42,887 nt of DNA. It comes from Lachnospiraceae bacterium (lineage in GTDB: Bacteria > Bacillota > Clostridia > Lachnospirales > Lachnospiraceae). The position numbers were made by a program, and so were the translations under genes. How positions within the stretch are numbered: position 1 is the stretch's first letter; every line of letters begins with the position of its first letter. Below are positions 21,227 through 29,716 of the stretch, piece after piece. Below the pieces are notes generated by a model. It saw only the letters and a list, made by a program, of their open reading frames with translations. It was not told the origin of the DNA and ran no database searches. The stretch is from the NCBI GenBank assembly GCA_014804345.1, contig JAAUZZ010000008.1, positions 7,199 through 50,085 of the forward strand, in the 5' to 3' direction.

Positions 21227-22174
21227 ATGAAGAAGAAAAACTTGGAAGTGATGTTAGTAATATTACTGATTTTTATAAGCATTACAGGCTGCACACCAAA
21301 AAGCGCCGAAAGTGAAAACGATATAAAAACCGTAGAGCGTATCATCAATGAGCGTGCATCAAACGTTGACATCGGCGCGGAAACAGAGGACGACGAGCAA
21401 ATTCCATCTCAGGCAAAGCCAGAAGATATCATCCAAAATTGGGATAACATGACATATGGGGATACTGTTCTAATGCGACAGGCACAGGCGGATCATGTGT
21501 GCATCGTGGTTCAACCTTCCGTATTGAGAAAATATAGCTTTTATTATTATATTCCCGAAGGTGAAGATCAGAAACAGCTTTTGGAATTTATGGAGGCCTT
21601 GCCGCTGGAAGAAAAGTCCTATGAGGGAAAATGGGAAGGAATGAAAGAAAAAGGCTGGCAGATTTCCTATCAGGATATGTGCTTTATGGTGTTTGAAGGA
21701 GGATATCTGGAGTATAGCTATATGGACGAAGAAACGGGAGAGCTTATGGAATATTTTGTAGAGGCTCCCAATTTATGTGGGTATATACAAAATATGCTGC
21801 AGGAAAAGTTAAATTATAATGTGTTTAATCCGGCCGATATTGAGAATATTGTATCTGCAAAACTGGACGTTTGCAGTAGAAATACAAATGATACATTTTA
21901 CAGTCAAACGATAACGGATGAGGAAACACTGCAGCTATTTGAAGACTGGTTTGGAAACGCGGAATACATTTTGGGTGGTGCGGACTGCGGCAATCAAGAT
22001 GCCTGTTTGGAGCTGACACTGGCTGACGGAGAAGTTGTTCGCTTATCGGTTGCGACAGACAGCTGCTCCAATTTCGGCATCAACGGAATATACTATGATT
22101 ACCGTCCGGCATCTAATTGGGATAACAGGGAATTTTTTGAGTGCTTTGATGCAATCCCTTGGGAGTGGGATTAA
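21227..22174 (+). CDS. Lipoprotein, unknown function, 315 residues
   Basis: Type II signal peptide: basic MKKKN, a hydrophobic stretch and lipobox ITGC (Cys at residue 22), so it is anchored to the outer face of the membrane. An acidic, Ser/Glu-rich linker follows (about 25-70), then a globular domain with many aromatics and an acidic C-terminal part holding a conserved-looking CGNQDACLELTLADGEVV segment (about 249-266). AAGGGA precedes the ATG. No enzyme motif is seen. It ends two bases before the stop of the convergent MerR gene. Confidence 0.75.
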   Translation: MKKKNLEVMLVILLIFISITGCTPKSAESENDIKTVERIINERASNVDIGAETEDDEQIPSQAKPEDIIQNWDNMTYGDTVLMRQAQADHVCIVVQPSVLRKYSFYYYIPEGEDQKQLLEFMEALPLEEKSYEGKWEGMKEKGWQISYQDMCFMVFEGGYLEYSYMDEETGELMEYFVEAPNLCGYIQNMLQEKLNYNVFNPADIENIVSAKLDVCSRNTNDTFYSQTITDEETLQLFEDWFGNAEYILGGADCGNQDACLELTLADGEVVRLSVATDSCSNFGINGIYYDYRPASNWDNREFFECFDAIPWEWD

Positions 22175-22175
22175 A

Positions 22176-23021
22176 TCATTGCTTGTAAAATGCCTCAATT
22201 GCCCGTGCAAAAAATTCGGCTGCGCCCTCCCCATACTTTTCATCTATTTTTGATTTCATTAACGCTCCCCGATAGCTATGTGCAATAGAGAGCATTAGCC
22301 CTTCTTCATTTTTGATCTGGCTAAACTGTTTCATTGCAAATCCATATTCGCCGATAAGCTCCTTGACCTCGAAAGAATCCACGGGACAATCGCGTTTGCT
22401 GATTAGCTTTTCTAAGATTGCGTCCAGTCGTTTATCGTAGCTATCTGCAACCTCTTTGCTGACAGGATTTTTTGCGACAGATAGATACTTGTCTTTTCCG
22501 CCGTACCATTCAACCACTTTTGCGTAGCTTTTTTGCATTTTTTCCGAGGACACCACCTCTATATAATGCTTTTTCCATTGTTCCATATTTCCGAACTCCT
22601 GTATTGCATGGTTTCTGATATCCTCCGGCATATGTTCAAACATCGCCTGAAATAGTTCTTCGATTTCTGTTTTGTCAAAAACTGCAAAATCCATTTTATT
22701 CTCTCCTTTCAAAATGCTGTCAATGCTTGCAATCAAACGCTCCATGCGTTCCTTTTTTGCGATGAGCATTTTTCGCTGCATTTGTAAAATCTGGTTTTTA
22801 TCAAGAGCAGAGTTTTCCATAAGGGCTTTGATTTCTTTGAGTGGAATATCAAACTCACGAAAGAACAAGATTTGTTGTAATATTTCTAAGGCTTTATCGT
22901 CATAAAGCCGGTATCCCGCTTCGCTTTTCTGCGTCGGAGCAAATAATCCGATTTTGTCGTAATAGTGAAGCGTCCGTGCACTGATACCTGTCAGTTCTGA
23001 TATTTGTTTTACAGTCATCAT
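22176..23021 (-). CDS. MerR family regulator, TipA type
   Basis: 281 residues. MerR winged helix at residues 1-70 (TVKQISELTGISARTLHYYDKIGL, then GYRLYDD), a dimerising coiled coil (about 80-112), and a C-terminal TipAS-like ligand domain (about 120-281) with the VVEWYGG... core and a final helical bundle. TipAS domains bind thiopeptides or other drugs and activate their own promoter. GGGAGG lies nine bases before ATG 23021; the frame continues upstream to 23054. The promoter in front has the 19-base spacer that MerR activators require. Confidence 0.87.
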   Translation of the reverse strand: MMTVKQISELTGISARTLHYYDKIGLFAPTQKSEAGYRLYDDKALEILQQILFFREFDIPLKEIKALMENSALDKNQILQMQRKMLIAKKERMERLIASIDSILKGENKMDFAVFDKTEIEELFQAMFEHMPEDIRNHAIQEFGNMEQWKKHYIEVVSSEKMQKSYAKVVEWYGGKDKYLSVAKNPVSKEVADSYDKRLDAILEKLISKRDCPVDSFEVKELIGEYGFAMKQFSQIKNEEGLMLSIAHSYRGALMKSKIDEKYGEGAAEFFARAIEAFYKQ

Positions 23022-23052
23022 AGCGATTATCCTCCCTGTTCCTGATATAGAC

Positions 23053-23083
23053 ACTATAATCTATAACGTTGCGTTAAGGTCAA
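23053..23083 (-). promoter_or_regulatory. MerR-type promoter with 19-base spacer and dyad
   Basis: On the minus strand: TTGACC (23083-23078), 19 bases, TATAGT (23058-23053). The palindrome TAACG-CAA-CGTTA lies within the spacer. A 19-base spacer with an internal dyad is the signature of promoters untwisted by MerR activators, so autoregulation is expected. Confidence 0.7.
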
Positions 23084-23120
23084 TAGAATTTTGAAAAAAT
23101 ATTTGTCATCAAGTAAAATG

Positions 23121-23149
23121 TTGAAGATGTCGTTTGGTTTGTATATAAT
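23121..23149 (+). promoter_or_regulatory. Promoter of the HAD/ATPase pair
   Basis: TTGAAG (23121-23126), 17 bases, TATAAT (23144-23149), about 137 bases before the HAD start codon. Confidence 0.6.
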
Positions 23150-23285
23150 AAAATGAAACTGAAAATATTTGGTGAATCTGTTTTTTACATAATGAATCAT
23201 TTTAGCACAAAGACAGAATTTGGGAAGGCGGTATTCTGAAAAAAGAGCCGCTAATGCAAAACATTATATAAGAGGTAACAATCCT

Positions 23286-23954
23286 ATGATAAAAGCAGTT
23301 ATATTTGATATGTACGAAACACTTATCACACATTTTCAAAGTCCTCTTTATTTTGGTGCGCAGATGGCAGCAGATGCCAGAATATCGGAACAAAAATTTC
23401 TAGAATTATGGGAGCCGACGGAAAATGACCGAACAATAGGAAAATTGACATTAGAGGATGCACTTGAAAACATTTTAAAAGAAAACAGGTGTTATTCTAA
23501 AGAGCTGTTCAATCGAATTGTTCAAAAACGGATCAAAGTAAAAGAAGAATGTTTTAACCATTTGCACGAGCAAATTATTCCTATGTTACGCGGCTTAAAA
23601 GAAAAAAGAATTCAAATAGGACTGATAAGCAATTGCTTTTCGGAGGAGGCAACGGTCATTCGAAAGAGCATTTTGTTTCCTTATTTTGATGCGGTATGCT
23701 TATCCTATGAACAAGGTTTAAAAAAACCCGACATAGAAATATACAGAAGATGCATCGATAAGCTGAATGTCGAGGCGGACGAATGCTTATATGTCGGCGA
23801 TGGAGGCAGTTCTGAATTGGAAGCGGCAAAATCAATCGGAATGAAAGCCGTTCAGGCAGTGTGGTACCTGCAAGACGGAACCGGTCAACCTTGTGGAAGA
23901 AAAGCAGACTTTGAACAAATGGAAAATCCGATGGATATTTTAAAGAAGATTTAA
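23286..23954 (+). CDS. HAD family hydrolase (subfamily IA)
   Basis: 222 residues. Motif I is VIFDMYETLI (residues 5-14), nucleophile D8; the usual second Asp is again Tyr, as in the HAD protein at 9864. Motif II is LISNCF (about 115-120), the motif III Lys is in GLKKPDIEIY (about 144-153), and motif IV is YVGDGGSSELEAAKSIGMKA. The cap is helical (C1). ATG 23286 is preferred over the longer frame from 23220 because AGAGGT precedes it and the protein then starts with the typical MIKAVIFD. It is followed after 35 bases by an ATPase gene. Confidence 0.84.
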   Translation: MIKAVIFDMYETLITHFQSPLYFGAQMAADARISEQKFLELWEPTENDRTIGKLTLEDALENILKENRCYSKELFNRIVQKRIKVKEECFNHLHEQIIPMLRGLKEKRIQIGLISNCFSEEATVIRKSILFPYFDAVCLSYEQGLKKPDIEIYRRCIDKLNVEADECLYVGDGGSSELEAAKSIGMKAVQAVWYLQDGTGQPCGRKADFEQMENPMDILKKI

Positions 23955-23989
23955 CAAAGGTTACACAAAAGAGAGGCCGGTACACTGAT

Positions 23990-24847
23990 ATGATCTATTT
24001 ATCTCATTTTGAGTTTCCAGGCAGAGAAAGAGAATACGATTTTACAATGAGGCTAAAACGTACTTGCTATGATACGATATATCCCTTTCTAATCCTGTCA
24101 GAGCATCAGTTGAAAATGCTTGATTTTGAGGAAGTGACAATTCTGTATGGCGGGAATGGTTCGGGAAAGACGACTGCATTAAATGTGATTGCGGAGAAGC
24201 TTGATCTTGCGCGTGATACATTGTATAACCGCTCAAATTTTTTTGAAGATTACACGAATATGTGTTCGTACAAAACAGTCGGAAAAATCCCGAAGGACAG
24301 CAGAATCATCACAAGCGATGATGTGTTTGATTTCATGTTGAATCTGCGGAGCATCAACGAGGGGATTGACCGAAAACGCGAAGAACTGTTCGAGGATTAT
24401 CTGGAAGCAAAATATTCTCATTTTCAAATGCATTCACTGGAGGATTACGAAACGCTGAAAAAGGTAAATTCGGCGCGCCGCAGCACACAATCAAAGTTCG
24501 TTCGCAATAATCTGCAGGATAACGTGCGGGAACATTCCAACGGGGAAAGCGCATTTCTCTATTTTGCGGATAAAATAAAGGAAAATGGTTTATATCTGTT
24601 AGATGAGCCGGAGAACAGTCTATCGCCGGAAAAACAACAGGAATTACTGCGATTTTTGGAGGATTCTGCCCGCTTTTTCCAATGTCAGTTTGTGATTGCC
24701 ACACACTCACCGTTTCTGCTTTCCATGAAGGGAGCAAAGATTTATGATCTGGACGAGGAAATAGTTGATGTAAAGCGTTGGACGGAACTTGGCAATGTGC
24801 GGGCATATTATGATTTTTTCAAGAAATATGAAAGGGAATTTCAATAA
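23990..24847 (+). CDS. AAA family ATPase (ABC/SMC-like, solo)
   Basis: 285 residues. Walker A GGNGSGKTT (54-62), an ABC-like signature with NGES near residue 184, Walker B YLLDEPENSLSP (about 203-214) with the catalytic Glu, and a switch His in IATHSPF (about 239-245). The insert between Walker A and the signature is short and helical. It is the AAA_21/OLD-like class that occurs alone or in defence and toxin systems. No nuclease or methylase partner is next to it; the upstream gene is a HAD hydrolase. A role cannot be assigned. Confidence 0.8.
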   Translation: MIYLSHFEFPGREREYDFTMRLKRTCYDTIYPFLILSEHQLKMLDFEEVTILYGGNGSGKTTALNVIAEKLDLARDTLYNRSNFFEDYTNMCSYKTVGKIPKDSRIITSDDVFDFMLNLRSINEGIDRKREELFEDYLEAKYSHFQMHSLEDYETLKKVNSARRSTQSKFVRNNLQDNVREHSNGESAFLYFADKIKENGLYLLDEPENSLSPEKQQELLRFLEDSARFFQCQFVIATHSPFLLSMKGAKIYDLDEEIVDVKRWTELGNVRAYYDFFKKYEREFQ

Positions 24848-24883
24848 ACGATGAAACAAATACGGAAATTCGCTGTTTTCCTG

Positions 24884-24912
24884 TTGACATTCCTGTCAGG
24901 AAGTAGTATGAT
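24884..24912 (+). promoter_or_regulatory. Promoter of the mntP riboswitch transcript
   Basis: TTGACA (24884-24889), 17 bases, TATGAT (24907-24912), directly upstream of the riboswitch. Confidence 0.75.
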
Positions 24913-24918
24913 AAGTCG

Positions 24919-25008
24919 AAACGAAGTTCCCATGAGGGAGTAGCATGCACATAAAATGTGTAGCAAGTCAACATACTGACCGTAATGCGGTCTGGCTTGT
25001 TTTAAATT
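24919..25008 (+). ncRNA. yybP-ykoY manganese riboswitch aptamer
   Basis: Contains the two conserved internal loops of this RNA: GGGAGTAG at 24936-24943 and CAACATACTGACC around 24969-24981, with a CACAT/ATGTG stem and a GACCG/CGGTC stem. It lies between a strong promoter and a Mn2+ exporter of the MntP family. In studied examples Mn2+ binding turns expression on. Boundaries are approximate. Confidence 0.85.
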
Positions 25009-25011
25009 GCA

Positions 25012-25057
25012 AGACTCATGTATAACTGTGAAGCTATACATAGAGTCTATATTTTTT
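25012..25057 (+). terminator. Riboswitch expression-platform terminator
   Basis: AGACTC-ATGTATA pairs with TATACAT-A-GAGTCT (25012-25048), followed by ATTTTTT-rich sequence to 25057. It lies directly after the aptamer and before the gene, so the likely switch is transcriptional. Confidence 0.75.
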
Positions 25058-25063
25058 GAAGAT

Positions 25064-25105
25064 AAGACTTAAGTATAGCCGTTTGGTTGTGTTTAAGTCT
25101 TTTAT
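25064..25105 (+). terminator. Second terminator-like hairpin in the mntP leader
   Basis: AAGACTTAA (25064-25072) pairs perfectly with TTAAGTCTT (25093-25101), then TTTATT. A second stop signal between riboswitch and gene; the U-tract is weaker than that of the first. Confidence 0.5.
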
Positions 25106-25141
25106 TATGCACAGGGGCACCCAAAGGAGGAGGAATCAAAA

Positions 25142-25726
25142 ATGGAATGGAGCATGATGTTTGTCTTTAACAGTATTTTGCTGGGTGTAGGGCTTGCTAT
25201 GGATGCTTTTTCGGTATCGATGGCAAACGGCTTAAATGAGCCGAAAATGAAAAAAAGTAAAATGTGCGGAATTGCGGGTGTGTTTGCAGGATTTCAGTTT
25301 GCAATGCCTATGATTGGCTGGATTTGCGTTCATACGATCATCCAATATTTTACGGCTTTCGGGGCGTTTATCCCTTGGATTGCGCTTATTCTTCTTGCGT
25401 ACATCGGTGGTAAAATGTTGTATGAGGGTATTCGAAACAAGGATTCGGAAGAAGAAAAGTCAAGCCTTGGGATTGGAGCGCTGTTGATACAAGGTGTTGC
25501 CACTTCCATTGATGCATTATCTGTTGGCTTTACGATTGCCGAGTACGGTTGGCTTATGGCGTTTGTTGCCGCGCTGATTATTGCGGTTGTTACGTTTGTG
25601 ATTTGTATAGGGGGATTGGTGATCGGAAAGAAATTCGGAACAAAACTGTCCAATAAAGCACAGATTCTCGGCGGCGTTATTTTGATTGTGATTGGTATTG
25701 AAATTTTTATTACGGGAGTTTTCTGA
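25142..25726 (+). CDS. mntP: Manganese efflux pump MntP
   Basis: 194 residues, six membrane helices, typical DUF204/MntP. Each half carries a conserved acidic helix: AMDAFSVSMANG (about 20-31) and SIDALSVGF (about 121-129), which hold the metal-site Asp residues. It exports excess Mn2+ across the cell membrane. AAAGGAGGAGG precedes the ATG. It sits directly behind a yybP-ykoY riboswitch, which fits both the family and its known control. Confidence 0.92.
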   Translation: MEWSMMFVFNSILLGVGLAMDAFSVSMANGLNEPKMKKSKMCGIAGVFAGFQFAMPMIGWICVHTIIQYFTAFGAFIPWIALILLAYIGGKMLYEGIRNKDSEEEKSSLGIGALLIQGVATSIDALSVGFTIAEYGWLMAFVAALIIAVVTFVICIGGLVIGKKFGTKLSNKAQILGGVILIVIGIEIFITGVF

Positions 25727-25892
25727 GGAGGGAGATTTTCTTAAAACAGAGGACTTTATTTAAAATTATACAAAGCATTGCATGAAATTTTATTGAATTT
25801 TCAAGAAAATCCGACTATACATCTCATTTCCAAAGGAATATAATATAATTGGTTAGATTAGACAAACATATTTCTTTAAGTTTGCTTATAAG
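25727..25892. other. Spacer before repeat copy B
   Basis: AT-rich. Contains AATATAATATAATTGG near 25837-25852, a possible -10 region for the chemotaxis gene. No gene seen. Confidence 0.35.
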
Positions 25893-26038
25893 TTACTGTT
25901 CAGACAGGAATTAGCATTTACTGCAAATTATGGCTTTACAAGCCACGTGAGAAAACGTACCGCAGCCAAGTAAAAATCCATCACCGAAGGTGATTTTGCA
26001 TGGATTTTTACCTGTTACTGGAACGGAGTGAACAGTAA
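25893..26038. repeat. Three-hairpin palindromic repeat, copy B
   Basis: A 146-bp second copy of the element at 6018-6147. Ends TTACTGTTCA / TGAACAGTAA are a perfect inverted repeat. The 3' part with the GTAAAAATCCA/TGGATTTTTAC stem is almost identical to copy A. The left inner hairpin differs and has about 16 extra bases forming ATGGCTT/AAGCCA. The 3' end lies 67 bases before the chemotaxis receptor start. Confidence 0.75.
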
Positions 26039-26105
26039 CGCTTATAAAGGGGCACTGCGGAACAACTACCGCAAAATTAAAATTACGGGCAAAGGAGATG
26101 TTACA

Positions 26106-27566
26106 ATGACAAAGGAACAGTATAGGCGCGCAAATAAGGTTGTATTTCCTATTATGGTATTGATTTTGGGATATCTGTTATTTGCGATGGGGGCGCTTGC
26201 GTTGACGAAGTCGGATTCCGCAGGTTGGTATACCTATGTGGAAATGCTGGCTTCACTGGCCGGATTGATTCTTGTGGTGGTTATGTTTTTGACAAAGCAG
26301 GATACCAAGCTCTGCGGAGTTTGTATGATGGGTGCAGGGGCATTTGTATACATAGTGTTCCGGCTTATCGGCACTTCGGAGGGGACGAGCATTTATGGAT
26401 ACCCGATTCTGATAGCAAGCATGATGTATCTTAATGTAAAGATGGTCATTTGGGGAAACAGCGCTATTGTAGGTGCAAATATTATCAGGGTATTAATGCA
26501 TCTTGACAAACTGAGCGGTTCGGATGGAGAGGAAATGATCCTCAATCTGATTGTCAGCTTTCTTGTGGCATATGTATCGCTTAGTATAACAAAGCTTTTG
26601 GTGAAATTTAACGAAGAAAATGCCGACGAGATCATGGAAGCCGCAGAGAAACAGAAAGAAAGCAATGCAATTATGGTTACGGTTGCCGACAATATTATTA
26701 AACATTTTAGTGAGGCGATGGAACATTTCAATACATTGACGGATAGTCTCAACAATAGCCATGAATCTATGGAAAACATTGCGGGCAGTACGGAGAGCAC
26801 TGCGGAGGCAATACAGGATGAGGCAGTGCTCTGCGGTCAAATCCTTGGACAGGCTGATCAGGCGGGTGAGGCTACCGAGTCCATGATATCGGCTTCAGAG
26901 CGTGTAAGCAGTACTGTGGACAGCGGCGCTTCTTCCGTACAGGAGCTTGGCAGACAGGCAGACAATGTCAGCAGCAGTAGTAAGGTTGTAGAGGAAGTCA
27001 TTGCGGAGCTTACTTCTAAAGTACAGAAAGTGAGCAGTTTTGTTGACACGATCATCAGCATATCAAATCAGACAAATCTGCTTGCATTGAATGCTTCTAT
27101 CGAAGCGGCCAGAGCCGGTGAAGCAGGAAAAGGCTTTTCGGTAGTGGCAGATGAAATCAGGCAGCTTTCGGAGGACACAAAAGTAGCCTCAAACAATATT
27201 ACGAGTATTATTCAGGAATTGAATAATGATACCAAGCTTGCAAATGAAAGTATCGAAAACGCGGTTGATTCCGTAACAAGGCAAAACGAGTTGATTGATG
27301 AGACGAAAGAAAAATTTGATCAGGTTTCGCAGGAGGTAAGTCTTCTTTCTCAAAATATTGACGAAGTGAAAGAGTGTATGGAACAGACGAGGAGACTCTC
27401 AAACAATATTTATGACAGTGTTTCACAACTCTCCGCTACAAGTCAGGAGGTTGCGGCTTCATCCAGTGAAGGCTTGGAAAATTCTAACATTACAGTTCGT
27501 CAGGTAGAGGAATGCAAAGGAATATTTGAGGCTATTTATGAACTTGCGAAGGAGTTGAAAAATTAG
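26106..27566 (+). CDS. Methyl-accepting chemotaxis protein
   Basis: 486 residues. The N-terminal about 175 residues contain six membrane helices with short loops instead of a periplasmic ligand domain, so it probably senses membrane or intracellular signals. No clear HAMP domain follows. The rest is a long coiled-coil signalling domain with the strictly conserved tip [20 protein letters not shown] (about residues 319-338) and [14 protein letters not shown], which binds CheA/CheW. ATG 26106 has AAAGGAG; an upstream ATG at 26028 lies in the repeat element and is rejected. No other chemotaxis gene is in the window. Confidence 0.9.
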   Translation: MTKEQYRRANKVVFPIMVLILGYLLFAMGALALTKSDSAGWYTYVEMLASLAGLILVVVMFLTKQDTKLCGVCMMGAGAFVYIVFRLIGTSEGTSIYGYPILIASMMYLNVKMVIWGNSAIVGANIIRVLMHLDKLSGSDGEEMILNLIVSFLVAYVSLSITKLLVKFNEENADEIMEAAEKQKESNAIMVTVADNIIKHFSEAMEHFNTLTDSLNNSHESMENIAGSTESTAEAIQDEAVLCGQILGQADQAGEATESMISASERVSSTVDSGASSVQELGRQADNVSSSSKVVEEVIAELTSKVQKVSSFVDTIISISNQTNLLALNASIEAARAGEAGKGFSVVADEIRQLSEDTKVASNNITSIIQELNNDTKLANESIENAVDSVTRQNELIDETKEKFDQVSQEVSLLSQNIDEVKECMEQTRRLSNNIYDSVSQLSATSQEVAASSSEGLENSNITVRQVEECKGIFEAIYELAKELKN

Positions 27567-27603
27567 TAACATATATCGGAAAGCGATTACCAGCAAAATA
27601 CTT

Positions 27604-27632
27604 AAAAGGGTTGTGTTTGCACAACTCTTTTT
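27604..27632 (+). terminator. Terminator of the chemotaxis gene
   Basis: AAAAGGGTTGTG, TTTG loop, CACAACTCTTTTT: a 6-base core stem with A/T extension and a U-tract, 38 bases after the stop. Confidence 0.75.
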
Positions 27633-27779
27633 CTTATCAGTCATTATTCTCTTATCTCAAAGCCAAAGGAGAAGATAGAGTTGACTTTGCAAAGGGATGA
27701 CTGCTGCAATCAGAAGGAAGCGGAAATCAAAGACAATATGAAGCAGATTAACGACAAATTGTCAGGTAGGAGCGAAAAA

Positions 27780-28571
27780 ATGACATTGTTAGAAAAATAT
27801 CAAAGATTTCTCGTAAATCATACCAAACCGGGAATTGAGCCCAAATCGCTGGATCTTTCAGCGGAGGGATGGAAATTGTTGATTAGAGAAAATCTTACGC
27901 CACTGATCGAAGAAAAATTGCAAATGAGGCAAATCGATGATTATATTTGGGCGTCGGAATATGCAGACGGCAGAAGAAAGGTTCTTTCACTTTTTAAAAT
28001 AAATGATGCATTTGCAACCTTTCAATGGGGCTGGAATTTTGATTTTGTGCCAAGGATCACGTCGGGAAACAGGATTGTTTGGGCAAGAACGGATAAATCT
28101 GTGTATACGCATATTTTCGAGCTTTCGGAGGATTTTTCGGGATATGCTGTGCCAAAGAAGGAGAAAAAGAATCATTCTTTCAAATCACTTTTCGTAGTGA
28201 GAAACAAAAAGCAAAACGCAAGAGATATGACAATCATTTCAAGATATGGAATTGTTATCAAAAATCTTGAAAAAGCGTTGAATGAAAGAATAAAACAACA
28301 CAAATCCGTCTTTCTTCATCTACTGCCGCTCATTATGGAATATTATGAGGCAACAGCGACTTATGAAGAAATCCTGATCAGGATTGAACAGGATATGCAG
28401 ATCAATTACTATCGTTTGATAAACAGTGATAGCATGATTGTGTATCCTTTTATCGAAAAACATATGGGAATGCGAGAAAAAGCGCTTCGCGATTTTGAAG
28501 CGATTTCGTTTGCCGATGAGAAAATAAAAGCCAAACTTTTTGATTATTTAATCCGCTTAGGAGAAGATTGA
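27780..28571 (+). CDS. Uncharacterised protein, 263 residues
   Basis: Family not recognised. A TTG-started version from 27681 is possible (AAAGGAG nine bases before), but TAGGAG before ATG 27780 and the change in composition favour the shorter protein. The first 150 residues are alpha/beta with a conserved-looking FQWGWNFDFVPRI and RTDKSVYTHIFEL; the C-terminal 90 residues are helical (HLLPLIMEYYEATATYEEIL). No signal or membrane segment. Monocistronic between terminator and Rpn gene. Confidence 0.65.
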   Translation: MTLLEKYQRFLVNHTKPGIEPKSLDLSAEGWKLLIRENLTPLIEEKLQMRQIDDYIWASEYADGRRKVLSLFKINDAFATFQWGWNFDFVPRITSGNRIVWARTDKSVYTHIFELSEDFSGYAVPKKEKKNHSFKSLFVVRNKKQNARDMTIISRYGIVIKNLEKALNERIKQHKSVFLHLLPLIMEYYEATATYEEILIRIEQDMQINYYRLINSDSMIVYPFIEKHMGMREKALRDFEAISFADEKIKAKLFDYLIRLGED

Positions 28572-28601
28572 TTTTGTGTTTTGAATTATAATTAAGATTT
28601 G

Positions 28602-28625
28602 TTTTACATATGTAAATATGTAAAA
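28602..28625. promoter_or_regulatory. Perfect palindrome upstream of the second Rpn gene
   Basis: TTTTACATAT-GTAA-ATATGTAAAA: 10-base perfect arms, 4-base centre. It lies in the 247-base gap between 28571 and 28819. Could be an operator or a weak hairpin. Confidence 0.45.
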
Positions 28626-28818
28626 GTAATTTGAGGTCCCGTTAAAATGAGAATAACTGACAAATTTGACAGGATATTTTGTGGATAAAATTGTAAAATG
28701 TATTTCTGAAATGTCAAAAATCGTACTTGTTTTCCTAATTTGCACTGCGGACATCAAATATTCATATATTCAAATCTTAACATCTAAAAAATCAAATCAC
28801 AAAAGAAAGGACTATTCT

Positions 28819-29676
28819 ATGGATATCATTCAAGAAAACACATTTCAAAACGCTACCGGTAAAATTGATTACACACTTATGAACGACTATATGTTCCGAG
28901 CAGTTTTACAGGAAAACAAAAAAGTTTTAAAAGGACTAATCTGTTCCTTGCTTCATCTGTCTCCCGAAATAATCAAATCTACGGTCATTTTAAATCCGAT
29001 TGAACTTGGTAAAGGATATGATAGTAAAACCTTCGTTCTTGATGTCAAAGTCTTACTCAATGATGAAACAATCATTAATCTTGAAATGCAGGTCGCAAAA
29101 CAGGATTTTTGGACGAACCGTTCTCTATCCTATCTTTGCAGTATCTTCCAAAATCTTGAGAGTGGTGATGACTATTCAAAGGTTAAGCCCGTCTATCACA
29201 TCGGCATTCTAGATTTCTCTCCATTTCCCGACTACCCCGAATTTTATGCAACAAACAAAATGATAAACGTCAAAAAGCATTATATTTATAATGACAACTT
29301 TACTCTAAATGTGCTAGACTTAAATCAGATAGAACTTGCAACCGAAGAGGATAAAGCCTATAAAATTGATTATTGGGCGAAGCTTTTCAAAGCAAAGACA
29401 TGGGAGGATATAAAGATGCTGGCACAAAATGATACTGTTTTTGAAGAGGCCTGTGAAACCGTTTATAAAATGAATCAAAATGATGAAGTTCGGTATTTGT
29501 GCGAGATGCGTGAAGAGGGAGAGCGCATTCTGCGAACTTATCAAAATATGCTTAAGAGAAGCGCTGATACGATTGCTGAAAAGGATATTGCGCTTGCAGA
29601 GAAAGATGCGGCACTAAAGGAGAGCGCTGCTAAGATTGCAGAGCTTCAAGCCCAAATAAAGGCACTGCAACAGTAA
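28819..29676 (+). CDS. Rpn family PD-(D/E)XK nuclease with C-terminal coiled coil
   Basis: 285 residues. The family hallmark DYTLMNDYMFRAVLQENKKV (about 16-35) is followed by the nuclease core: D in FVLDVKVLL (about 73-81) and ExQ in NLEMQVAKQDFW (about 88-99). The C-terminal about 45 residues are an Ala/Glu/Lys-rich coiled coil with short repeats (IAEKDIALAEKDAALKES). It differs from the Rpn protein at 2009, so it is not a recent duplicate. AAAGGAC precedes ATG 28819; the frame opens upstream at 28666 without an SD. Confidence 0.82.
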   Translation: MDIIQENTFQNATGKIDYTLMNDYMFRAVLQENKKVLKGLICSLLHLSPEIIKSTVILNPIELGKGYDSKTFVLDVKVLLNDETIINLEMQVAKQDFWTNRSLSYLCSIFQNLESGDDYSKVKPVYHIGILDFSPFPDYPEFYATNKMINVKKHYIYNDNFTLNVLDLNQIELATEEDKAYKIDYWAKLFKAKTWEDIKMLAQNDTVFEEACETVYKMNQNDEVRYLCEMREEGERILRTYQNMLKRSADTIAEKDIALAEKDAALKESAAKIAELQAQIKALQQ

Positions 29677-29716
29677 TTTAGTAACGACGTGTAGGAAACG
29701 TAGAAAGGTGTCAAAA

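Noticed and set aside
23990-24847. Defence system based on the solo AAA ATPase and HAD gene
   Set aside because: ABC-type solo ATPases occur in defence loci, but there is no nuclease, methylase or reverse transcriptase partner and no defence context, so the claim is not supported.
26028-26105. Upstream ATG extending the chemotaxis receptor by 26 codons
   Set aside because: It lies in the repeat element, has no SD and adds a basic stretch; AAAGGAG directly precedes ATG 26106.
28666-28818. Longer start for the second Rpn gene
   Set aside because: No SD, and the family N-terminus and AAAGGAC support ATG 28819.
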